From Tetraselmis striata (Eukaryota > Chlorophyta > Chlorodendrophyceae > Chlorodendrales > Chlorodendraceae), in the NCBI GenBank assembly GCA_006384855.1, contig VCJN01000113.1:124001-188000 (forward strand): DNA of 64,000 nt. Direction: 5' to 3'. A program made the position numbers and the translations under genes. The first letter of the stretch is position 1; every line of letters begins with the position of its first letter. Positions 12,301 through 22,770 of the stretch are shown in pieces. Under the pieces are notes generated by a model. The model saw only the letters and a program-made list of their open reading frames with translations, did not search any database and was not told the origin of the DNA.

Positions 12301-13717
12301 CCGTGCAAAGCCTGTCCAGCACCTGCTCAATCCCGGCGAGACGCAAAGTTCCGTCAGGAAAGTAATTTGCCAATTCTGGTAACCCCATGCTTTTTTGGGG
12401 TTTAGGGTTTAGGGCGTCACATTTAGGGTTTAGGGTTCAACACACACCTCAAACCCTAAAAACCCTAAAACTTTAAACCCTTGCTGCTCAACCGATCGTG
12501 ATCCGCCTCGGCAGGTGCTGACCTTGTTCTCGGAGGCGTCGCTCCCCGTCCACGCTGCGGCGCGTGACAGTGTCGGCATGACCCCGCTTCACTGGGCGGC
12601 TCTGCAAGGATCGCCCTCCGTCCTGAAGCTCCTGCTCCAGAACTGCCCGGACGCCCGGGCGGCATGGGCGTCCTGCCGGGCTGGCCCAGACAAGCTGACT
12701 CCCGCGCAGATGGCCGAGCGCCGGGCGTACCTCCTCACGCACAACGGGACCTGCAGCAGCTCCGGCCGTGCGGAGCAGCCTGGCATGCGCCCGTCCGCTG
12801 ATTGGTCTGCCATGCTGGCCGGCGTCTTCACGTCTGCGTGGAGCTCAGTGGCCTGCGGGGCTGCTCTGGCCGTGGCGGTGAGCTGCACCGTACACAGCCA
12901 CGGTCCGGGGCGGAGATACACGTTTGCCGCCTTCACCGCATTGGCCGCGGTTGGCGGACTGCATGCCTACCTGCAGCACCACCTCCGGTCTGTGCGCAAG
13001 CTGCAAGAGCTGGCGACCGAGCACGGGCTCCGCCTCAGCAGCGGCCTCCGCCTCGGCGGCCCTGCGCAGGAGCGCTTCCAGGCCTTCCGCGCCAAGAGGT
13101 GCCACTTGCCCGACGCCTCTGCCGCGATGACGCAGCTGCTGCGCGCCGCCCCGCTGATGCTCCCGCTGGTGGATGCCTTCTCGTCTCGGCAGCTGAGCAA
13201 CACCTGGGGCGTCGCCGTCGCCGCCGTCGTACTCTTGATCGTCTGCCGCCGCATGGGATGGACGATGCACCGCCGCGAGCTGCTCGTGCTCAATGCGCTG
13301 GCCGATTGCTTCGTCAGCGTCATCGCCTACTGCACGCTCACGGGCCACGGGGGCGACTCTTTCTGCCCCGCGCCGCCTCCGCCCGGTACCCTCGCATCCA
13401 TCGTGCCCGCCGTCTGCTGGCTACAGGCTGCCGTCGTCACCCGCGCTGCCGTTCTTCCGAGCAGCCCCTCCTGGAGTGTCTTCCTTTTCTGCCTCGTCCT
13501 GGCATCCAGCGCCCTTCTCGACGCGCTGGCGCTGTGCAGCAATTCGATCGCCGCGATCATGGCGCCCCGCTCGGCAATCCGGGGGCAGCTATCCTGCCTG
13601 GTGGCTCTTGGCGCCAGCTCTGCCATCCAGCTGTCATGGCTGGCCAGCGACATGCACGAGTTTCTGGAGTCTGGGCCCAAGGGTGCGCCTTTGCGCAAGG
13701 AGGCCAAGGCTGAGTGA
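9374..13717 (+). CDS. SBP-family (SPL/CRR1-like) protein, C-terminal part
   Basis: Exons that fit: 9374-9651 (donor GTAAGT), 9862-10054, about 11829-12242, and 12515-13717 (stop TGA). Exons 1/2 join in phase (CA|G). The protein follows the order of the C-terminal half of large plant SPL proteins. First comes a TIG-like segment (HPVAAHPATSAVQLTVTGVQ), then GLAWLEVV...PLLLSDFAEVAEEV. An ankyrin unit (VGMTPLHWAALQGSPSVLKL) is followed by AWASCRAGPDKLTPAQMAER, the counterpart of the plant AWK..RDSTGFTPEDYARLRGH block. About seven hydrophobic segments end the chain. The family normally starts with a zinc-binding SBP domain that reads GTAC-core DNA; none was found upstream, where a TIR element sits. 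The start of exon 3 is uncertain, since no acceptor fits cleanly. Intron 2 (10055 to about 11.8 kb) is unusually long and repeat-rich. Either the 5' half was displaced or this is a truncated gene. Confidence 0.65.
10755..10892. repeat. 17-bp perfect inverted repeat in SBP intron 2
   Basis: ACCGTGTACCGTGTACT (10755-10771) pairs exactly with 10876-10892, with a 104-nt AT-rich loop. Further imperfect CACGGTATA-type copies lie between 10720 and 11010. Confidence 0.8.
11371..11508 (+). repeat. Direct duplication, about 62-bp unit
   Basis: Segments 11371-11432 and 11447-11508 share TTCAAC-TAA-TTGTCTGTGCTCA and GAGCGCCCCCA-TGGCTC in the same order; they lie within SBP intron 2. Confidence 0.7.
12398..12480. 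repeat. Interstitial telomere-like motifs facing each other
   Basis: Two pairs of TTTAGGG units (about 12400-12414 and 12422-12436) are followed by CCCTAAA-type units (about 12451-12480), inside the intron between SBP exons 3 and 4. The orientation TTTAGGG...CCCTAAA is that of an end-to-end telomere joint, and it forms a potential stem. TTTAGGG is the plant/green-algal telomere unit. Confidence 0.8.
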
Positions 13718-13721
13718 TGCT

Positions 13722-13762
13722 GCAAGTGCAAGTGCAAGTGCTAGTGCTAGTGCAGTGCGCTG
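13722..13762 (+). repeat. Hexamer microsatellite (CAAGTG / CTAGTG)
   Basis: Tandem CAAGTG then CTAGTG units follow the SBP stop codon directly, in the 3' UTR. Confidence 0.8.
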
Positions 13763-13810
13763 GGTAGCCCCTTCACAAGCAACCTCCTAAGAGAAGCAAA
13801 CCCAAAATGT

Positions 13811-13831
13811 GTTTTAGGGTTTAAGGGTTTA
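13811..13831 (+). repeat. Telomere-like TTTAGGG units downstream of the SBP stop
   Basis: TTTTAGGGTTTAAGGGTTTA, a slightly degenerate two- to three-unit array in the presumed 3' UTR. Confidence 0.65.
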
Positions 13832-13842
13832 CTAGTGTCACA

Positions 13843-13865
13843 TGTAAATTTCCCGCCAACTGTAA
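13843..13865 (+). promoter_or_regulatory. Probable polyadenylation signals (TGTAA x2)
   Basis: TGTAA at 13843-13847 and 13861-13865, each within TGTAAATTTCCC, about 130-150 nt after the SBP stop. TGTAA is the usual chlorophyte poly(A) signal. Confidence 0.5.
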
Positions 13866-14981
13866 ATTTCCCTGTGCGTCCGATGTGCACGTGCTTAGTT
13901 TAAATGCATGTTGCCGCGACTGCAGGGCCATGAAAACATGTCTGACGGTTTCCTGGCCTCTGACGCTCGATGGCGGACTTTGGCCGTCGTTGCCCACCAG
14001 CACTAGTGTGACAATTACGAGTATGACATACTATGGGTTATTAGTACGATGTGAACCTGAGACTGCGAGGATACGTGTGTGAGATCATTTGCCGCCGTGT
14101 GGCTTTGTGCTTTTGAACGCCTCGATTGTTCCACTGGTTATCGGAGCACAAGTTCTCGATCCAAAGCAGGGGCCCAGAGGCTGCCGCTTGGATCCCCACT
14201 ATCGCCGGGAATTGATGATCCACCGCTCCTGATCCCCACTGGTTATCGGGGCAGGAGTTCTCGATCCAGCAGGGTCTCAGAGGCCACGCTACATTCTTGC
14301 GCGGAGAATAATGTAGCGCTGTAGTGACAATTATACGTGTACGATATACTACGAGTTGGTAGTACAAGTAGTAATCCTTACTGTGTGCACGCGTGCTAGT
14401 ACGGCGTGTACCTGAGACTACGATGAATACGAGGAGTATGTGTGCCTACTTGGAATATGTGCTGCCGTGTGGCAACTGTTGTGCTGCTTTTCAGGCGAGT
14501 GTCGCCTCGATTGATACACCAGCACGTGATGCCAGCCCCGCACACCAAAGGCGACAGCGATGGCGGGCGCCGCCGCTGCCAGCCCAAACTTGCCTCTCAC
14601 GTCACCGCCCGGCCGCATCGGGACCTTGGCCACCGTCGTACTCTGAGGCAGCCAGATTTAGCAGGTAGGCTATGTCCCTCTTCACACATAGGGCGGGCTG
14701 GGCCCGTCGCATGCATGTCGTCATGTGAGCGGCCAACATGTGTTTCACAATTAAAAAGTTAATGTATAGGCCTTCTGATCATGGTTTCAGAGCGCTTGGC
14801 GCGAGCAGGTGGCGACCGTGCGTGCCTACGTTTATTAGTGGCTCGAGCCCACTTTGGACGATCAATACGCAATACGCACCTACACAATTACCGCCATTCT
14901 ATACTTGATTGTACTTGCCAACTTACTTAGTTACTACCTATCCGATACTATCTTAGACTTGCTATGACTTTTTATTTACAT
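13866..14981. other. Intergenic stretch with local direct repeats
   Basis: No gene seen. A segment with CCACTGGTTATCGG...GTTCTCGATCCA occurs at 14131-14182 and again at 14235-14284. A second pair with TAGTACG-GTG-ACCTGAGACT lies near 14043 and 14396. Confidence 0.5.
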
Positions 14982-15850
14982 GAGCTAGCTGCAGAAGGCG
15001 ATATCAGGAAATCACCAGAAAAGGACAATCGGTAAAGTCCTCTACAACTATTGCGAGGTGGAAGCAGTAACATGAGAAGATGCATAATGGGCACGAGCCC
15101 ACGCATCATACTTGGCCATCTGCACACCGGCAAAGGGAATGCCGCCCAGGGTACCATGCACGCAAGCACAGGCCCGCTGCAACAGCCCCCGCCATGTGCG
15201 CGACAGGTGACGGCGGAACTCAGCAGGTTGGATAGCGACAAAGTTCCGAAGTGCCTGAAAGGACTGACCACGAAGGAAGCATGAGGTCGGGGCGGAAGGA
15301 CCGCCAGGGAAGTTGCGCACAGCCAGCAACACCGCGAAGATGTAGACCACCGTCAAAGCGGACTTCCCAAGACGGCAGCGGTCCTCAACCACAAAAGGGT
15401 AGTACCGGTGAACACCCTGCACTGGGGCGGAAGACGCCCGGTCCGCTGCCAACTTACCCTGCTCCGCCTCGGTCGCCGCGATCCCCGGGGTGCACCAGCG
15501 GGGGTCGTTGCTCCAAGTGGGGGTCGTGAAGGACACGCACGCGAAGTCGATCATGTAATCGCACGCCCCCCCCCCCCCCCCCACCCCGCCAGCGTCAAGT
15601 GCGTTAGCCGCGAGCGGTCCGCTGGGCGCAGCCCACTCGTCTCAAGGGTCAAGTCGCCGGCTCCCGAGCGGTCCCGGTCAAGCACCGCCCTCGCATCAAT
15701 TGCCACAGATACCCACAGATTCTTCGAAGCGGTATGCATGCGGTGCTTGTAGTTCGCTACGGGGCATATGGGTAGATGATCCACGATGAAATCCGTAGCG
15801 CTCCGGTTTGAGCGATGAAAGCCGTACAGCGAAGCCATAAGGGATCAATA
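14982..15850 (-). pseudogene. Retroelement (LINE-like) C-terminal remnant
   Basis: The frame 15584-15048 contains HRYYPFVVEDRCRLGKSAL followed by LRNFVAIQPAEFRRHLSRTW. This order (a FxPxVxEdxGrlG block, then an arginine-rich helix) resembles the C-terminal tail of non-LTR retroelement polyproteins in green algae. Upstream, in other frames, LETSGLRPADRSRLTHLTL (15700-15600) looks like the preceding block. A 16-nt C run on the plus strand (about 15567-15582) splits the two. Stops and frame changes show that it is dead. The 3' side ends in the 24-nt motif shared with 9236-9259 followed by an A-rich stretch. The assignment rests on pattern resemblance only. Confidence 0.4.
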
Positions 15851-16366
15851 CCACACGTGGGGCCAGGGCAAGTGACAAGCGCGGAACCTCTGCGCGGGCA
15901 AAGGCCCAGCACCGGCGCAGCGGCGGCCGAATGAGCGGGCTGACTCGTGATCCGACTGGAAAAGCGATAGGGAACCCGGCCTGCAACCCTGCTATTACCG
16001 TAGTTTCAAATGCGGCGATCCCGTCCGATGTCGAGTATGGGTAGTCGTACATACAGTAAGGACAGGTAACAACGAACCGCTTTAGCGACTACATCGCCCT
16101 GGCAATGCATACCCGTATGCTGTCTGACTGCCGGTATTGTGCGACGGAGATCGCGGGATCGCTATACCTTGTTCCGGCTCGCTCTTGGACGGCCTACAAC
16201 ATATCCACACGTAGCAATTCCGGATACTGTATGTAGCGACTAGTTCTATCTGCTACACAACTACAGATGCGACTCTTACTGTATGGGACTGGCGGGAGGG
16301 GGCCTCCGCGTGCCTCTGCGCGCCACTGTACGCTTTATAACCTGCTAATTCCCATTATTGTGTAAA

Positions 16367-16617
16367 TGTGAGGGATAGGTGCGCATGACAATCTTGCACA
16401 TATATGCGCATATGTATTACGCATGATAATCTATCCTTCAAGTACATGCCGGTAGGCGACTAAGCGCTCCATAAAGTCCCAGCACCTAAATATGAGGGAA
16501 ATATGAGGGATACGCATCTGTGCGCATGACAATCTTGCGCATGTGTACATATCTATTGTGCGCATGATAATCTATGGTTCAAGTACATGCCGGTAGGCGG
16601 CTAAGCGCTCCATAAAG
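16367..16617 (+). repeat. Direct duplication, about 112-bp unit
   Basis: Segments 16367-16478 and 16505-16617 share GTGCGCATGACAATCTTG, then GCATGATAATCTAT, then AAGTACATGCCGGTAGGCG and CTAAGCGCTCCATAAAG, with few substitutions. Confidence 0.85.
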
Positions 16618-16908
16618 CACCTCGACCTGTGTGTGGGATGTGTGCGCATCGACTGCAATTCCATGCTGCTTCTTTCGGGCGATTCCTGACCCGCAGTGAT
16701 ATTCCTTTACCTATTAATGAGTCCACAAATCATCAACGGGCACTGCGGCAACCCCAACGCCGATTCTGCTTCGAACAATAGTAAGTAGGGTGGCTTCTTC
16801 AGAGCGCGTATGGCCAGCAGTGATCCAAATCATCGCTGAGTACGGAGGACTTCGGGCTATGATTGATCCTTACTGCTCTTGTGAGCACCAGAGGATGTTG
16901 TGAAAGTT

Positions 16909-16933
16909 GGGGGGGGGGGGGGGGGGGGGGGGG
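16909..16933. repeat. 25-nt G homopolymer
   Basis: Uninterrupted G run in intergenic DNA downstream of adenylosuccinate synthetase. Confidence 0.95.
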
Positions 16934-17268
16934 AGTGTCTTAGAAAATGAAATCATGCACGCAGGGACAGCTGCAGCCAGTGTAGTGCACCCGCACATAT
17001 GATGTTGAGATGGTTGACCCCGAAGCCCTGCACGGCCTGTTCCAAAGCCTGGCCCCCCTACACCGCCAGTGGGGCCACCACCCCTCCGCACTCAAAGTTC
17101 CAATAAAAAGGGCGCGGCAAGGTACACCGGCGGAACAATTCTGCCTGACATGGCACCCTGCCGTGCCGCAGTCGTCACGCTGCGAGGTTGCCCTCCACTT
17201 GGTCGCGCCGCCTTCCTGCCCGTGCAGGCTCCCATGCGGGCGCTACAGCCCCACGGTCGCCGGCTACT

Positions 17269-20200
17269 TCACGGCTGCATCACGATCGCGTCGCGGCCGG
17301 GGCCGACGCCGATCCACAGGGACTTCACGCCGGTCAGCTCGTCCACCCGCTGCACATACTTCTTGGCGTTCTCGGGCAGGTCGTCCCACTCGCGGATCTT
17401 GCTAATGTCCTGCAAATGGGGACAGGGTTCCGTGGCTGTAAGCCGTACGACTTCGGCCGCGCCCCGTGCCAAGTGACCATCCGCTCATCTCAGGCGAGCT
17501 GAGGCAGCGGGACAGCATCTCGCACCGTCTCCCAGCCGGGCAGGGTCTCATACACCATCTCCACCTTCGCCAGGTCCTCCACAGAGGCGGGGACGGTGTC
17601 GATCACCTGCGTGGCACGGTACACGCCCCCGGGGTCGTCAACGCGAACGCACTCCATGCGGCCGGCCGGCGCAGGGGCTGCGTATAGGGGGTTTTTCACT
17701 GGAAGGGGGGGGGGGGGGGGGGCGCCGGCACCTCTCCGTCGAGCTTGTAGCCCACGCCGATCTGGATCTCCGCCTGCTTGTCCAAGACGTCCAGCTTGGT
17801 GAGGTTGATGTGCGTGACGCCGTTGATGATGCACGCGTACCTGAGCGCGACGACGTCCAGCCAGCCTATCCGCCGCGGCCGGCCGGTGGTGGTGCCGTAC
17901 TCAAAGCCCTGGGCACGCAGCTCCTCCGCCAGGTCGCCGAAGATCTCGGTGGGGTACGGCCCCGAGCCGACGCGGGTGGTGTACGCCTTGGCCTGCGGAA
18001 GGTGGGTGGGGGGCGAAGGGGGGGGGGGGGGGGGGGGAAGCCACGAGTCAGCTCCCAGATGGGCGGGCACGTGGGAGGGCCATCCACGGGGACGCGCGCG
18101 CACCACTCCGATGATGGCGTCAAACTTGTTTGGGGCGAGGCCGAGGCCGGAGATGATGCCGCCGATGCTGGGGTTGGAGGAGGTGACAAAGGGGTAGGTG
18201 CCCCAGTCCAGGTCGAGCATGGTGGCGTTGGCGCCCTCTACCAGGATGCGCTTGCCGGAGTCGTACGCCTGCAAGGGGCGGCGCACGCGGGCACAAGTGA
18301 GCCGGACTGCGACCCATCCGCCCCTCGCCGCCAGAGGGGCCTGGCAGGCTTGGAGGGCTGGCGAGGAGGAGGCTGAGGCAAAGAGGCAAACGGGGGGCGA
18401 AAAGGCAGACACGGCAGCGGGAAGGGGGGGGGGGGGGGGGGGTGCCTTGTTGATGTAGGAGAAGGTGTCCCCCATGTACGGCTTGACCTTCTCCGCCAGC
18501 TCCTGTGGAATGGCGATGCGGCCAGCGTCATGTTTGAGTGGCGTGCAGCCCCGACGTCTTAGACCCCCCCCCCCCCCCCCCCCCAGAGGGGAGGACATGC
18601 CGCAGCATTTGATACAGTTGCAAAGGGGGCAAAAGCATCAACAGATGGCAGCCCCAAGGCATCGTCGCAGTGGTGGCCCCAAGGCGGCGGTGCGGCTGGG
18701 GGCGCCCGACCTTGTAGACAGCGATCTCCGCGTCGATGTCCACCTCCATGTCGGGGAAGCGCCTCTTGAGGTCGTCCACCAGCGTGCGGTAGGCCGCCTC
18801 GAAGGTTTCCATGTTCTGCACGGCGGGCGGCCGGCCAACACCTTCAACCCCCCTTCTCACATATCTCAACATGAAAGTCGCAGGAACGTGTTAATGCATC
18901 GTTAGATAGGTACCACAATTTCATGCTGCACGCACACCACCGTTGCCAACACGGTAATAAGCACACTGCAAACAAGAACCTGTCCGCAGCCATGTGCAGA
19001 CAAAACTGTAGCGAACGATCCTATTGGTTGCATGCGAGCCCAACGCGGGGCTCATGTGCCGGCACCCACAGTTTCGCGAGTGATGATGATATAAATGGGT
19101 GTGCTCCGATTCAGGACTGCGCCTTCACATGAGCAGCGATCCCTGGGTATGTATACATACATGTGGGGGGGGGTGCCTGTACCTATACAGCGGCTGATGT
19201 GTTTGTGTGTGAGTATTTTAACAGGGGGCAGGGGCGACGGGGGCGGCCGGGGGGGGGGGGGGGGGGAGGAGGAGGGGGGGAGGGAGGGCTGCACCTTGAG
19301 CATGCCCACGCGCAGGCCGTTACGCGTGGCCTTGGAGGCGTAGGCGGGGCCGATGCCGCGCTTGGTGGTGCCGATCTTGTTGCCGCTGAGCTCCTCCTCG
19401 CGCGCGCCGTCCGCCTCCTGCCGCGTCGAGGCCAGAGGCCGGCTCAGGGCATGTCTCCCCGCGGTGGCATGGGCTTGGCAGGGGAGAAGGTGTGGCAGCA
19501 CGGGGCAAGGTGCAAGGGAGCGTGGGAGTGTGGGAGGGAGAGAAGCGCAGGGACCAGGCGGGGGGGGGGGGGGGGGGGGGACCTTGTGGATGTCGAACAG
19601 GAGGTGCGCGCGGTCGCTCAGCTGCTCAGAGGGAGGCGCAGATGGGGGAGGGCAGAGTCAGTGGCGGCTTCACAGCAAATGGACCGCGCGGCCAGGGTGG
19701 GCATGCGCCCACGAGGCGCGCCAAAGTGGGGCCGCGTGGCGCACCATGATGCGCTCGCCGTCACAGTCCACGCCGGCGGCCTGCAGCTCCGCGACCTCCT
19801 CGAAGAAGGCCGGCAGGTGCACCACCACGCCGTTGCCGACGACGCACTTGGCCTTGCCCAGGATGCCCGGAGGGCACCAGGTGCAGCGCGTACTTCTTGC
19901 CGCTGCTGTCGTAGATGGTGTGCCCCGCGTTGGCGCCGCCCTGGGCAGCGCGAGGTTTACGGGGTCAGGCTGGACACAGCAGCACACCGGGCGTTGCTTT
20001 TCACCGCAGGATGCGTACTATACTGTTGTTTTCACTCAGTGATACCACCACGCCATCCCTGCACCCCCCTCTGCAAGTACGCATGCTCACAGGCGCGGCA
20101 TCCATCCATCCATCCATCTGCCCATAGCTTAGGTGTGCACGCTATTCTACCTGCCAAGGGTGCAGCGACCCGAATGCGCTCACTCTGGCCTCTGTCTAAC

Positions 20201-20650
20201 TAGTGTACACACCTCCAATGTCGACCCCCACCCGATGCCCACCTCCAAAAGTATAGCATGTAGATGTGACCCCCCCCCCCCCCCCCCCCCCCCTTCGGGT
20301 CACCCCTTCGGAGGAAGCAAGGATATGCAGCCCGTACGATAGAGCGGAGGCAGAAGGCGGGGGCTCACCTGCGCGCGGGCGACGACATCGTAGGTCTGGC
20401 CCAGGATGTCCACCAGCTTCCCCTTCCCCTCGTCGCCCCACTGTGTGCCCAGCACCACGCACACCTGCGCCTCGAACTGCTCCGACGACGCCGCCACGCG
20501 CAACGGCGCGGTGCGGCGGGCCGGCCGCGCCGTCCGCGCGCGTGGTACGGCGCCCGGGCGACGCTGCGTCAGGGCGGCGCCACTGCCGCGCTGGCGGCTG
20601 CTCAGGAGAGAGGCACGGGCGCTGGGCGCCATCGCGGCGACGGGCGCCAT
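17269..20650 (-). CDS. purA: Adenylosuccinate synthetase, probably plastid-targeted
   Basis: It joins IMP and aspartate using GTP, the first committed step to AMP. Exons: 20650-20369, 19940-19745, 19621-19583, 19417-19295, 18815-18711, 18502-18446, 18268-18104, 17992-17732, about 17650-17526, and 17409-17269; about 500 residues. Seen: an Arg/Ala-rich leader of about 60 residues (transit-like), [13 protein letters not shown] (P-loop with catalytic Asp), GGANAGHT (catalytic His), [62 protein letters not shown] and [10 protein letters not shown], all in family order. The ATG directly follows an acceptor (TTCGACAG), so a leader intron is likely. Intron 6 uses a GC donor (AAG|GCACCC). Intron 3 begins GT plus about 21 C; most others also hold C or G runs. 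An extra G near 19865-19868 shifts the frame in exon 2 ([12 protein letters not shown]), probably an assembly error. The exon 9 start is ambiguous, because no acceptor near 17660-17685 keeps phase. Confidence 0.96.
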
Positions 20651-20652
20651 CT

Positions 20653-21875
20653 GTCGAAGAAAACAAATAACAACAAAACGCAGCGACGCTGTCAGATGCC
20701 ACTCTGGGCATCGGCCACAGGTCGAAAAAGGCCATCAGTGGGGGCGACAACTCCCCCAAGTACGCGTAGATAGACAAGGCAGCCGAGCGTGGTGCGTTCC
20801 ATCAAGCCTAGAAGCGCAAATCGGGGCCGCAAGGGTCGAGCGAGCGGGTACTGGCCGGTGCCGCGCCTGACATTGGGCACACACCAAATCGATGCGCGGC
20901 GGTCGTGTATCCAAGGTGTATGGTGCCACAGAGGCCTCTGTGAGGATATGATATATTCCCCATTTAATATACCGATTAAGTGGAAATCGGAGGGATACAA
21001 TATTATTAATGCGATTATACCAGGACCAACCCGCGTAATAAATTGGAACGGTGCTGCCCCGATGCGGTTGCTCCAGCGTGTGCCCGCGATAGCGATATAA
21101 ACCTAGCCGCCGCCCAGTGCTGTGTCCGCGCAACGCGCTGCAGCTGTGCCTGTGCAAGTCAGCATAAACGGCGATACAGTGTGACCCCTGGCCGTAGCTG
21201 AAGCCTACATAATGCAATTGTGCGTGGGGGAAACATGATGATGGCAGCGGCTGGGTGGGGGCGCAGACGCGCGCGGGGGGTAAGCGGGACAACTCTGGGC
21301 CGACGAAGCGGGACTGGGGGTTGGCGGGTGGGGGTCGCCGCGGCGGCCGCCAGCGCATGCCGGCAGCACACCTCCTCCCCCGGGCTTACCTTGATAGATA
21401 TGCTCCGGCTAGTTTTGCCTTCAGAGAAACTTGGTCCTTGGCAAAATAAGGCGGTTGGCGAGATTCGCAAAGGCGGGAGCACTGCCGTTGGGGGGCGGCC
21501 GGCGTGGTGGGTCGACCACTGATGGCTGGCTGTTGATGATGGGGCGGGATGAAAACAGATGCGCCGTCGTCCGACCTGCACGGGTGGCGGCCGGCTGCTA
21601 GCTGACGCCGGGCGATGCGTTCGGGTGCGCCGTGGACGTAAGGTTATTTCATAATGCCCTTTCCTTGTAAGGTTTGAACTACCCCAAGTAGTCAATAGGG
21701 TATGGAAATGGTACCGGTCGACAGATATGCTGCTGGATTCAATAAAATGTGCCGCGCATATCAGCCGGAAAAGAAATCAGCAATGCCGCTCGCTCGTCCG
21801 ACGATAACTCGATCTCGTAGCGGTGCGGTACGGATACCCGAGTAACGCCGCGCGGCCGAGGGATGCTGATGAGTT
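20653..21875. other. Intergenic stretch between purA and TIR element copy 2
   Basis: It holds the purA promoter and leader; the leader-intron acceptor is at 20651-20652, but the donor was not identified. The remainder has only short open frames on both strands without recognisable domains. Confidence 0.5.
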
Positions 21876-22770
21876 CCCCTACCTCTTGGGTTGAGCGGAG
21901 GAAAAGGAGAGCCGCGTCCGAAATCGCCTGGAATACGAGAGAATCGATACCGGTTACAATACGGTCTTATCACGGATTTTTAGGCGTCCGTCCTCCGTCC
22001 TCCAGTGCTGCGTCTTCGCGTATGAACCGTCATACGTTCGATCTGTGCTCGTTTAATTTCTAGGATGACCTCCGAAGACGGTAAGATTCTGAATGGATGC
22101 GCGTGTATTCTAGCCCAGGCACGTCATGTATTCGTCTGAAACGCCAAAATAACGCGGTACCGCAGCGCGTTTTTATTGCTGAATCAGCAAGCGAGGCGTG
22201 CCCTCTATATTTATACAGCGACTATGTACACGGTGGTCCGAGGATATGCTGTAACATGATGGTAGTGTAAAAAGGGGTCGCCGCGGTGCGGGGGCAGTCC
22301 GCCGACCCGGGGCCCGGCGTCCGTCGACGGACGGGCGACGGTCGAGCGACGGCGTCCGGCGTCCGGTGCCGGTACAGGCGGCGGGCGTGGCGATTCGCGC
22401 CGTGCCGGCCCGACTTGCGCGGCCTCGTGCGGGATGCGGGCCGCCCGTGGGCGGCTTGTACTGTATTGCTGATCTTGTAGTGCTGCCTTTTTTTTATTTT
22501 TTTTTGGGTAATACCACTTTTAGCGGTGGGTTGGGTACCGGCCTTTTTGTAATGCACACCAGTAGTCAGCGGCCCGCTTTTACGCGGCTTGCAGATTTTT
22601 AAATCTGTTTTACAAAATAATACGTCTCTTTTGAAAAATAAATTACTGACGAAAAAAAATAAATTACTGGCGAAAAAAACAATTACTGACAAATCTAACG
22701 CTAATAAAAGCATTATTACCCGGAAACAACAGTATTACAAGATCAACACGCTCAACCCAAGAGGTAGGGG
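21876..22770. mobile_element. Non-autonomous TIR DNA transposon, copy 2
   Basis: Same 22-bp perfect terminal inverted repeats as copy 1 (CCCCTACCTCTTGGGTTGAG start), same interior order, 895 bp. The segment with GAACCGTCATACGTTCGATC occurs once here, twice in copy 1. There is a T-rich run near 22488-22506 where copy 1 also has one. On the right, similarity to copy 1 continues through CACCTCCACA-ATCCCCGGCGCGAAGCGCC. Imperfect complementarity of the outer flanks (GGGAT near the left, ATCCC near the right) suggests a longer, decayed outer TIR. No coding capacity. Confidence 0.8.

Larger units (their letters stand above)
15851..17268. other. Intergenic stretch with a duplication and a G run
   Basis: No gene seen. 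It contains the direct duplication 16367-16617 and a 25-nt G run (16909-16933). The part next to 17268 is the 3' flank of adenylosuccinate synthetase; no TGTAA signal was found on the minus strand there. Confidence 0.5.
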
